From assembly GCA_030704615.1 (NCBI GenBank), contig CM060731.1:35094001-35158000 (forward strand): 64,000 nt of DNA, read 5' to 3'. The stretch comes from Takakia lepidozioides. Lineage: Eukaryota > Streptophyta > Takakiopsida > Takakiales > Takakiaceae. Below the pieces are notes generated by a model. It did no database searches. It worked only from the letters and a program-made list of their open reading frames with translations, and was not told where the DNA came from. Positions 55,367 to 64,000 of the stretch are shown piece by piece (position 1 is the first letter of the stretch; the number at the start of each line of letters is the position of its first letter). The translations under genes were made by a program, and so were the position numbers.

Positions 55367-56980
55367 CTAAATTATCTCTTGTAGTTCGTGATGGACATTG
55401 GTGATGGCCCTGAGCTCTGGGAAAACTGAGTCAGGACTTTGCCAGTGGATACCGCAAGACATACTCCTTCACACCTTCCACGTAGCGGCGCACAGCATGG
55501 GCCCAAGGCTCCGCGCCCACCGACGCTGCCAACTGCGTCTCCAGCTCCAGGACGACGCGAGTGTAGGAGTTCACCAAGTCCACGGCTCTCCACGCAGCTT
55601 GGGGTAGCGGTGTGCCTTCAGATTCCATCAACACCCTGATTAGATTGGGCGGATCGCCTTCCTGCACCTCCTTGTGGTAAGAGAAAATATCATTGGCTAA
55701 AGAAACCTGAAGGGCGGCCGCGTCGGTCAGCTGTTGGATGAAGGGGTGCGCGCGCACCTCGTCTGGAAGAAAGGCATTGTTGGCAAGCTCCACGAGATTC
55801 ATATACAACAAGCTTCCACCGTTCCAGGCGCGCATTTGGGTGTAAGACTCTAAGTCTTGCAAATATGAGCGGTCGCCTCCAATGTCAGCATGGCTGGCAA
55901 CGCTCGCCCTGTAGTACCCGATGACAGCGTCTGCAAAAGTGTTGAAAGAGTGAATTCCGTAGTGAAGCAGATCTTGCGGAATTACGTGTCGGCAGACCAA
56001 TCAGACTGGGTGGAACACTTAGACGCGGTAGAGTTCTGTTATGATAACACAGAACACTCCGCAACGGGAGTTTCCCCTTTTGTATTGGTCTATGGAAAAG
56101 CACCTCTGGTGCCGACAAGTTGGGCCGCCCAGGACGTTGAGGAACCGGCAGTAGCGGCGGTACTAGAAGAACGCGAGCGTTTGTTGAAGCTCGCAAAGTA
56201 CAACATTGCCAAAGCTAGGAAACGGTATGAAAGGCAGGCGAATCGGAAGCAGAGGGAAGTGAAGTTTGAGGCAGGCACGGAGGTCTGGTAATACATCAAG
56301 AATTTCCGACTACCTCCGGAAGTGAGTCCGAAGTTCGTACCTCCATACCTGAAGAGAAGGTTCAAGCTGTTGAGGAACTCTCCGATTTGCGAGGGCTCTC
56401 ACGGATGCTGCGATCGATGCCATACTCCTCGAGGAGCAAGTCGTTTGGAGAATCAAACAAAAGATCATCCAGAATCCATAAGAGGGCGTATACAATAGAT
56501 ACAGCTACTAAACGATCAGAACTGACGGCTCCACTGTACGCAAAGCTGGCCGACGAGATGCCCAGGCGACAGTAGGATTCAAACGAGTTGATCTGCCAGT
56601 GCTCCAAAATTTCCATCAGGCGCTCCTCGGCGTCAACTACAAGCATGCTCTGCTGTCGAGGTGGCAGGCCTCCGATGACCATGGAAGAGACGAGAGGTGG
56701 AAGCTCGATCTCACCGTTCGTGGGATTCTTAATGGGTAGATTTCCAGGATGTTGTTCTATCCTGCTAGCCGTGCATCACACAAGAAGGGAAGACGGGTAT
56801 TTGACAAGAGAAGAGAAGCAAGGGCACTTCTGAAAGGCATGAGTAGTAGGGAGGGTCCAGCGAGGGAGGAAGAATATAGGGAGACCTCTTTGGCAATGGA
56901 TTGATAGGCCATTATGGAGCGGGCTGTGGAGCTGGGTAGCCGTTCTGCAGTCCTCCGGCCGGCATTGCTACTAGAGCGAA
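55367..56980 (-). pseudogene. Terpene synthase pseudogene (copy C)
   Basis: A close paralogue of 41140-42426. The Asp-rich motif reads DDLLFD with SPND (near 56460), and the NSE motif NDIFSYHKE (near 55690) is intact. Defects: the start codon has become ACG (near 56958); there is a frameshift in the leader; 90 bp of coding sequence is replaced by a 399-bp gypsy fragment at 55947-56345; and about 25 bp is missing near 55436, which shifts the C-terminus. The promoter and TATA box (57053-57060) are kept. Confidence 0.92.
55947..56345 (+). mobile_element. Ty3/gypsy integrase fragment inside the terpene synthase
   Basis: Reads RVNSVVKQILRNYV, DWVEHLDAVEFCYDNTEHSA, TGVSPFVLVYGKAPLVPTSW, then a Lys/Arg/Glu-rich helix (NIAKARKRYERQANRKQREV) and FEAGTEVW, stop. 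This is the integrase C-terminal part after the catalytic Glu. No LTR accompanies it. It comes from a different gypsy lineage than 29766-30960. Confidence 0.88.
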
Positions 56981-57052
56981 GCACTCGAATCGAATGCGTA
57001 GGGCAGCAGAGCGATGAAGAGGAAGGCTATGACAGAAATCACAGTAACTTAA

Positions 57053-57060
57053 CTTATATA
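57053..57060 (-). promoter_or_regulatory. TATA box of the terpene synthase pseudogene
   Basis: Same GCGTATATAAGT sequence and spacing as in the intact gene. Confidence 0.55.
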
Positions 57061-57109
57061 CGCAACGCTGCAAACTCTCCCTCCGCGAGTTCAACTGCAC
57101 TCTCGTGAT

Positions 57110-58460
57110 CTCGGCTGCTGCGCCTTTCTGTCTATCAATCTAATGCGTCTTATGTCGCACGTGTCGAACGTGTGAGACCCGTTAGGGAATAGCAAAAAGG
57201 ACAAGCATGCACATTGCAGGGGGCCCGGACCCCAGGAGAGATTCCCATGCCCTGGGCGTAGATTCTTAGAATATGCGTTATCCTGGGGTAAAGATTCCGT
57301 CTTCGGCCTGGGGATCTTACTAGCCTAGGATAGGCTCCAAAAACATTCTTTACCTAGGCCAGGGCCTAGGGCCCAGGCCTACTTTCTCGAATATACGGTT
57401 TATATATCAAATAACTTACATTATTGTAACGGGCAGCTGCCCGCATGTGGGCGGTCAGGATCTTGGCACGTGGTCAGATGCGATTTCGTCTCTCTCCCCC
57501 GTCGAAGAGCGGAGCTCTCCAAACTCCCTGTATTCGTGCGAGCAAGCTTGCATTTCGAATCCCTGTGCTGCAGAATGGCAACCAAACGCTCAGTGGATCA
57601 CTCGATGCCATTTTAGAGGTTGTATGAGGTTGGTCTTCTTAACCACTTTGAATTGTTCAAGTTAATGGGTTGGTAGAGTATGGCTTTGAATGAAACGTAC
57701 GTTACTTGGCCGGAACATAAATATGTTGGACAGGTCAGTGCCTTGATGAAGAGTAATGTGTCGAAAGAGTCTCATGTAGTTAATATGATATAATATGACA
57801 GTGTATTTACAATAGCTAAACCTCTGCTTGCTCAAGATCCTGGATGTGCAAAGCCACCTTGCATGACTGGGAGTTGGCGGCTTGCTGTGAACCAGGTGTC
57901 TGGAGGTGAACCACTTTTGAAAGGATTGGCTCAAGTCGAAGCAGAGGATTGACCATGTTGCCAAGCAAAGCAACAAGGTTGTCCAGGTCCATGTGACTCT
58001 CCTTCTCTCTCTACTTTTTCCGTTCAAACTGGGCACGGTTCAGTGGCCACAACGCTAAGGCAAACATTTGAAGTCTTATGAGTACATTATCTCTCTGTCC
58101 CTCGTACCAACTGTGACAATCTCGAGCGTAGTAGTGTTGTATGTGATCTACCATGGACTGGGAATGCTTTTGAACTTAGTGGGGAGTGGTGGCAGCTTGT
58201 CAGTACCACACTTGATAGTCTGAAACTTCGTGATTGACAACACGATGTCAAAAACTGCACCCTTGATCTTGTGCTGGTCTAGGCTTTAAAATTTCTGTGT
58301 TTTGTTTTATAAATGTCTGGTGGTGGGTGTAAAGTGTAAACCTCAAACCAGGGAGGGTGTCTACTTGTGCAAGGGCACATCATAGCCAATGTTGGCGGGG
58401 AACAGTTAATGAGTACATCATGTCTTTTTGTAGGCTGCTACAATTGTAGACTCTCAATTG
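57110..58460. other. No gene recognised
   Basis: The part at 57200-57400 is rich in CCTGGG/CCCAGG and CCTAGG/GGCCC palindromic bits. The rest is ordinary spacer. One plus-strand frame at 57445-57627 is unconvincing. Confidence 0.35.
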
Positions 58461-58469
58461 CTTTCCATT

Positions 58470-58950
58470 TTCTTAGGTTTGAGAAAGCTGTTTGGATCAG
58501 CAAAACCTAAGCTGATGTCAGTAGAGGAGCGCCCCCAAAGGCTGGATTCCAGGAAGTGAAGAAGGTCCTTGAAACAGTAGAGCCGATCCAAAAGGGGTTG
58601 ATACCATTGGTGCAATCTCCTCCGGAAACTCAGGTCCCAGAGTGCCATGAGGAGTTCTATGATGCAATAATGGCAGATTGCTACAATGCCCTGGCTGAGC
58701 ACAAAATAAAAAGCATACTAATGCAATCAAGGAGGTTTTGTTGATTGACATCCATGGAGATATAGGCCATTCAAATTACTATATTCACCAAATGGGATAT
58801 GATGACCTGAGCAGGAGAACAGCAAGAAGCCACAGAAGAGGCACTGGTCATTACAAATTCCAGGGCATCTGTGTAAAAGGGGGGCTTGTATCTGTAAACT
58901 TCACACCGTACTGTGGGGAGGGGCCTGGTAGAAGGAAGAAGACCTGAAGA
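58470..58950 (+). pseudogene. Captured gene fragment, possibly amidohydrolase-like (copy 2)
   Basis: Frames read MKKVLETVEPIQKGLIPLVQ, then ECHEEFYDAIMADCYNALAE and, after a shift near 58737, LLIDIHGDIGHSNYYIHQMG. The pattern 'Y.AL..K....' then 'LLIDIHG' recalls N-formylglutamate amidohydrolase-like proteins. That is tentative. A partial copy is at 13560-13815. Confidence 0.38.
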
Positions 58951-60105
58951 TCTGATTAGGACCAATTTGCAATCCAGTTGCAGTGAGTTGAATGGTGATT
59001 GATGGGATGGCATTGACATCATACCATAAAGTGGTTCCTTGATGTCATTATTGATGAACAGAAGTAACACATGAGGGTGTTGTTGCACTGCCCAGTGAGT
59101 GACAAAGTGCAGAAGAGATCTAGAGAGCCGAGGGAGGAAGAACAGAAGGGGACAAGAGCCCCCTGCCGAGAGCTCTCAACAACAAGCTTTTACTTAACCA
59201 TAAAGCTGAAACTAAGAAGTACCGCAAAATTTGCACATGGTGAACGCAGCGTCGAATAGAGCGGACGACATAGAGCTGTGAGCTGTTGGGTTGGATTTCA
59301 TGGACTTGTCGCAGCTGCAACCCAGTGATGTCACTTCAATACAGCATTTTTTCTTCCGCTCTCCTCCATTACGAGCAACCAAGAGCCTTCAGCATTACAG
59401 AAAGAAGATGAGGAACCATGAGCGTAGCAATCAAGTACAGGAGAGGTCTTTTAAATGCGGTGAAGTGAACAACAAGCACTAAGCAAGATCGTGAATGTGG
59501 TGAAATGGCTGACTGGAAAAGGAAGGTTTATGAATGTAGCGTAAGAAAGAAAGGGGGTACAAAAGATTGAAACTTCAGATGAAACAGAGTCAGATTCACA
59601 CTTTGACTGTAAGAGACAGAAGAGACAGCCTCACAAACTGAGAGGGAGACTACCAGAGTCTGAAAACAGTGAGCCTTCAGAGCAACATAATTTGATGAGC
59701 GTACGAATAATTCTGTCGGTAACATGCTAACGAAGACAAAAGTGAGAAGGAGATGCGGGATTGGCCTGCGAACCTCAAAACTAGCAGAAGTCTTCACAAA
59801 TTGGTGCCTTCGCTATGCTAGGCTATGACGTCGAGGTCAAAAAAATGGAGAGTGCTACCAAATAGAAGCTCCAATGCAAGATGGACAGCAATGCCCTCAA
59901 CCTTGAATTCATCTCATCGAAAGCTTAAGGAAGGGATGCCAAACTCACCCCGAACAGCCACATTGGCTGTTCTGGAGCATGCGGACATGCACTCTTTAAG
60001 CACCCCCACTTGAATGGATTCTAGAAACTTAGCCTGGTTGGAGTTATCAACCCATATTGCAGATGCGTACTCCAAGACAGGTCTAACAAGGAGAGAGAGA
60101 AATTG
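58690..60105. repeat. Duplicated segment, copy D (matches 13560-14930)
   Basis: Matches the left part of copy A and its left neighbour, with more indels. It includes the LINE family 2 fragment at 59890-60095 (minus). It is cut at the GA-rich run near 60100 by the long LINE insertion. Confidence 0.82.
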
Positions 60106-62755
60106 TACTCATAAGACGTTGTTTGCCGTAGCCTTGTGGCCATTGACCCCGCGCCCAGTTTGAGCGGGAACAAAAGGGACAGAACCTACCTCTGTCAGGG
60201 GCTGACGTTGGTAGTGTGACTTACCATCATCTATAGAATTAATCCGGGTTTTCCAGATATCCTCTAGAAATCCCTTCACACAAGCATCAATCTGCGGTGT
60301 GTGATTTGCCCAAAAACTAGGCCTCAGGAGGGCTTGGGCTTTTGGCTCAGCCTCGAGACTTTCAAAGTTGTTAAACAGGGTACAGGCACAATTCCCTTGA
60401 TAGAATTGAAGAGAGCGTCTCTTTGGTGAGAGAACCCCGGACAGTGTATCAGAAAGTGAATACTGTCTTCAGATTGCCCACACAGCGGGCAATTGCACCC
60501 TCCCTTTCCTCTCTGCTTCTGTTTGCTGTTCAAAGGTAGGCTTCCTGCCCTGAGTTTAAATTTCAGTCTAGTGCCGAGAGTGGGTAGACCCTTGAGGTCA
60601 TCCAAGATGTCCTCCCCCATGTCACTGACTGGAAACAAGTTCAGGGAAGTTTTCTGCCGAACTTCATTTTCATCAGACAATCTCATGGCAACAGACATGG
60701 CTGAGGACACTACAGCCTCTAAGTCAGATTTATCCAGCAGGGTCAAGACTTGCGGATCCAGGTCCAGGTCCTTGAGAATCTCTTCTACTCTCTTCTGCCA
60801 GGACTTAGCCTGTTTGACAGGGCGGTCCTGTTTCCAAGATATAGAGTCGATTAACTTAGGATATCTGGTGTTGGGCATATGTTGCAGCTGACCCCACCTG
60901 ACCTTGAATTCTTCTCGTCGGGAGCTTAAGGACGGAATGCCAAACTCACCCCGAACAGCCACATTGGCTGTTTTGGAGCATGCTGACATACACTCCTTAA
61001 GCACCCCCGCTTGAATGGATTCTAGAGACTTAGCCTGGTTGGAGTTATCAACCCATATAGCAGATCCGTACTCCAAGGCAGGTCTAATAACACGACAAAG
61101 CATGGTTTTCTTAACCTCAGAGTTGACCCTTCTGCAGTGGAAAAATTTAGTGAGCCCCAGAGCTTTGCCCTTGCCAGTTTGAACAACTTTCCGGATATGT
61201 GCATCCCAATTACAATTGGAGGAAAACTCAACGCCCAGGTAAGTGTAGGAAGGGAGGACCGGGATCTCTTGGCTACCCCACTGCCACTTAAGATCACTTC
61301 CTCCCTCTCCTCTGTCGTTGAATGCTACCACTGCACATTTGCTGACATTAGCCTCTAGCCCCCAAAGATCAAAGTATCTCTTCGCACAATCAATCAACTC
61401 CTGGAGATTGGTTGGAGTCTCCCCTATGCCTGCGAAGTCATCCGCAAACATAAGGGCTGGAGTGGTATCACCCACCCTTAACCCAAATCCCTCACTTTCC
61501 ACATCCTCGAGGAGTTGATTGATGAAAACATTGACGAGCAGAGGGGAGAGAGTACATCCTTGAGCTACACCTTGGTCTATGTCAAAGAAGTTGGACTTCT
61601 GTCCGTTAACGGTGACACAGCTTTTGGTGTGAGCATACAAGTTGTGGACAACTCTCCACATCTTTCCCTTGATCCCACAAGACCAGAGGCGGAACCATAG
61701 GCCATCTCTCCACACTGTGTCATAAGCCTTTTTGACATTCAGGAAAAACACATAGGTGGGTTTCCCTTCTTTTTTCCTTCCCTGGATAATCTGGCTTAGA
61801 GTGAAGATATGATCCACACAGCCCTTGTTTCGCCGAAAGCCAGCTTGGCCTTCGTGGAAACAACCTCTAGACTCCAGATCAACCTCGAGACGAGTACTTA
61901 TAACTCTGCAGAATGTCTTGCCAACAGCATTGAGGAGCGTGATGCCACGGTAGTTCCCCGGTTCTTCTCTGTCACCCTTCTTGTATAGATTGACAATGAC
62001 CCCCTGTCGCCAGCGAAAGGGGATCATTTCAGTCTTCCAGATAAGGTTAAAGAGGAGAACTAGGGCCTCTATCATGGTGCTTGATAAGCTCGTTGACAAT
62101 ACCATCAGGTCCACGAGCTTTATATCCATTTAAATGTTCAATTGCTTCCACAATCTCAGAAGAACTAATGGGAGCATTATAAGCCATTGAAATATACTCC
62201 AGTTCATCAGGGCTGTTTTGAATCATAGGAACAGTTTTTCCAACTGTGTCCCTCCATTCAGCAGAAGACCCCTCACTGTTAGACCTAGAAGTTCTGCCAA
62301 GGATACTGTAGTGAGTTTCAAAGGTTTTGACAATATCAACCGATGAAGTCACCACTGCACCTTTAGTAGTCTTCAGCGCTTGTACTTGCTGACTGTTTTT
62401 CGGCTTGTACAAACGTTGAAGGGCCAACCAGAATTTCTTGTCATTACCACCATGGTGGTTTGAGTTTATTTCACTGTATAACTTGTCCCAGTATAATTTC
62501 TTCTGAGACCTAACAAGCTGATTGATATCTTTACGGAGCTGGTAGTACCTCACCCACAATTCTCTGTTGGTTTCCAAATTGCAGCACTCTTTATAGAGGG
62601 CTCGTCTCTCAGCTATCTTGAGTTTAATCTCATTGGTCCACCAATTAACTGCTCTACCGCAGACAATTAGTTTCCTCCCAATGATCTTGTCAGCCACGGA
62701 GGAAACAAAACTCTCCCAAGAGTCCACTGCTCTTTCGACTTCATTTCTTGCGTTA
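60106..62755 (-). mobile_element. LINE family 2, long 5'-truncated copy
   Basis: The 3' end (GTACTCATAAGACG border, minus-strand reading) is at 60106 and the 5' truncation at about 62755. The 3' terminus lacks a poly(A) tail and ends in TTATGAGTAC(A). It lies in the GA-rich part of a repeat that itself carries an older fragment of the same LINE, so it is nested. No endonuclease domain remains. Shorter copies: 9489-10460, 11639-11999, 14690-14925, 40190-40395, 59890-60095. Confidence 0.9.
60324..62727 (-). pseudogene. LINE ORF2: pre-RT, reverse transcriptase and C-terminal region
   Basis: 62727-62090 is pre-RT (KKFWLALQRLYKP, NGYKARGPDGIVNELIKH). After one frameshift near 62085 there follow 600 open codons: YKKGDREEPGNYRGITLLNA, GQAGFRRNKGCVDHIFTLSQ, LNVKKAYDTVWRDGLWFRLW (motif A, where the catalytic Asp of the usual F.D..KAYD is Asn), GVAQGCTLSPLLVNVFIN (motif B), MFADDFAGIG (motif C, FADD, about 61438-61449) and a C-terminal [20 protein letters not shown] zinc motif. 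One frameshift and the Asn are the only clear defects. Confidence 0.92.
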
Positions 62756-62859
62756 ACAGAGCGTTAACGGAAGTGGCGTAGTCATAGTCACGTCTGTATC
62801 TTATGACTACAATCACCCAACGAAATGTCGACATGTGGAGAAGAGGATTGTTGTATTCA

Positions 62860-63107
62860 AAATTCAAACTAAAGTGCTGAAGGGAAAGTGGCGATCTTAC
62901 CGGAAGAGAACAGCGTTGGAGAAGAGGATCCCTCCCGTGTATCATGTAATGATTCCTCACTGTTTCCAACAACAGTACTTTTCCTCCATGACACTCATCG
63001 CAGTTGCATAGCATTTTTGTATGTCCATTCCTTGTGGCATAAGCTTCTTCCATTCGCCAATTGATTGGGTGTATATTCATAAGATACATATGTAAATATG
63101 ACTGCAT
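62860..63107 (-). pseudogene. CACTA transposase N-terminal zinc-like domain, opposite strand
   Basis: From ATG 63107 the minus strand reads NWRMEEAYATRNGHTKMLCN, CDECHGGKVLLLETVRNHYM and IHGRDP. C.C..C......L....V..H....GR is the N-terminal domain that precedes TNP2 in CACTA elements. It points away from the TNP2 body on the plus strand, so the two are not one gene as they stand. Confidence 0.5.
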
Positions 63108-63191
63108 CACTACAACGTCACCGTGCCTCCTATGTCATAATATGAACAAGTGTCACATCGTTGTTGGTCCACTCACAAGATGACTATTGGG

Positions 63192-64000
63192 ATGCAGGGA
63201 TGTGAATATTCAGATGATGAAGACAAAGGCCCTGCGGCACAGCGGGAGCCCAATGTCACAGAGAACGCAGATGAGAGTGGTGGATTGGAGGTAGAAATGC
63301 AGCGTGCATTGCAGGAAGCGTTTCTCTTTGCAGATGCAAACAGAGATGACCCCATTCATGGTGGAATCGATCACACATTTGCCGATCATGACGATGATCT
63401 CGACGATTCCAGAGACAATGAATTTGATGAGAATGCTCACATGCACGTTGATCCCGCAATGTCCACTTTTTGAAGGGTGCTCCATCAGCCGGCTGCAAGC
63501 AACTTTGACGTTGCTGAACGCATGCACTACCCACAAGTGCACCAATGCATTTGTGGATGAGCTTCTGGGATTGTTGCGTAAGAGTTTTTTGCCTGAAGAG
63601 AATTCATTGCCGAAAACTCACTATGAAGCAAAAACCATGATTGCCAAGATGGGATTGCAGTACACCATGATTCATGCCGGTGAGCGTGGTTGTGTACTCT
63701 TCCGTGGGGAGTATGAGAATGTAGACATTTGCCCAGTGTGCCGCAGTTCCCGTTACATTCCAGGTCGTGGAAGTGTGCCCAAGAAAGTATTGCGACACTT
63801 CCCTGTCATTCCAAGGTTGAAACGTATGTACCGATGTAAATCGATCGTTAACCTCATGACATGGCACGACAGACATAAGAGCCAGGATGGGTTGGTTCGA
63901 CATCCAGCTGATAGCAAAGCATGGATACACATTGACATCACATTTGCGGATTCTGCTGCAGAGCCACGATCTCTGCGATTTGGATTGGCCTTAGACGGTG
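63192..64000 (+). pseudogene. CACTA (En/Spm) TNP2-type transposase, partial
   Basis: Begins with an acidic N-terminal stretch (ATG 63192; GCEYSDDEDKGP, DDDLDDSRDNEFDEN) ending in a stop at 63473. In the next frame from about 63462 the core starts with CPLFEGCSISRLQATLTLLN and goes on with FVDELLGLLRKSFLPEENSL, PKTHYEAKTMIAKMGL, CPVCRSSRYIPGRG, VPKKVLRHFPVIPRLKRMYR, MTWHDRHKSQDGLVRHPADS and LRFGLALDG, at the window edge. These are the TNP2 signature motifs. The one-base shift may be a real defect or an intron boundary; the catalytic centre lies beyond the window. Confidence 0.85.

Noticed and set aside
57200-57400. Palindromic CCTGGG/CCTAGG-rich stretch as a regulatory or origin-like element
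   Set aside because: Low-complexity with no regular spacing; nothing supports a function.

Overview
The window is nuclear DNA of a land plant, probably a non-seed plant (lycophyte, fern or bryophyte). Three things point there. There is a large number of DYW-type pentatricopeptide repeat (PPR) gene relics. There is an intronless class I terpene synthase of the microbial-like type, a family known from non-seed land plants. Plant genes have spliceosomal introns, and the Copia elements carry initiator-Met tRNA primer sites. The species cannot be named from this sequence.

Only the first 7 kb is ordinary gene space. A four-exon gene for an unrecognised coiled-coil membrane protein (34-2542, minus) and a seven-exon gene for the catalytic subunit of mitochondrial NAD-dependent isocitrate dehydrogenase (3473-7041, plus) are divergent and share a 0.9 kb upstream region. 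One further gene looks intact: the terpene synthase at 41140-42426 (minus), with a TATA box.

From 7.3 to 38 kb the DNA is a graveyard. It holds a LINE copy in inverted halves, several 3' fragments of a second LINE family, and about 18 kb of broken DYW-PPR sequence in both orientations. Much of that is tandem arrays of about 300-bp PLS-triplet units full of premature stops. Scattered among the PPR pieces are fragments of a gene with the PDF motif of organellar single-stranded-DNA-binding (OSB) proteins, a nodulin-like transporter exon and a kinase fragment. At 28.4-31 kb lies an array of palindromes with a 64-bp period, next to a Ty3/gypsy integrase whose tail is a decayed PHD finger. At 31.8-32.5 kb is a broken set of reading frames unlike the retroelements.

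From 38 kb to the end there is an internally deleted Copia element (38025-39741), a duplicated 1.5 kb segment leading into the intact terpene synthase, a LINE tail, and an almost complete but dead Copia element with 310-bp LTRs (45777-50889). After it come a second terpene synthase copy broken by a gypsy integrase fragment (55367-56980), an inserted block holding single exons of an RNA-dependent RNA polymerase and a pectinesterase, a nearly complete LINE ORF2 (60106-62755), and the start of a CACTA (En/Spm) TNP2 transposase that runs off the window.

No intact new system is visible. The best leads are the concerted PPR-triplet arrays with CpG-decay stops, the repeated association of OSB-motif and PPR fragments, the palindrome array, and the inserted block with two captured gene exons.
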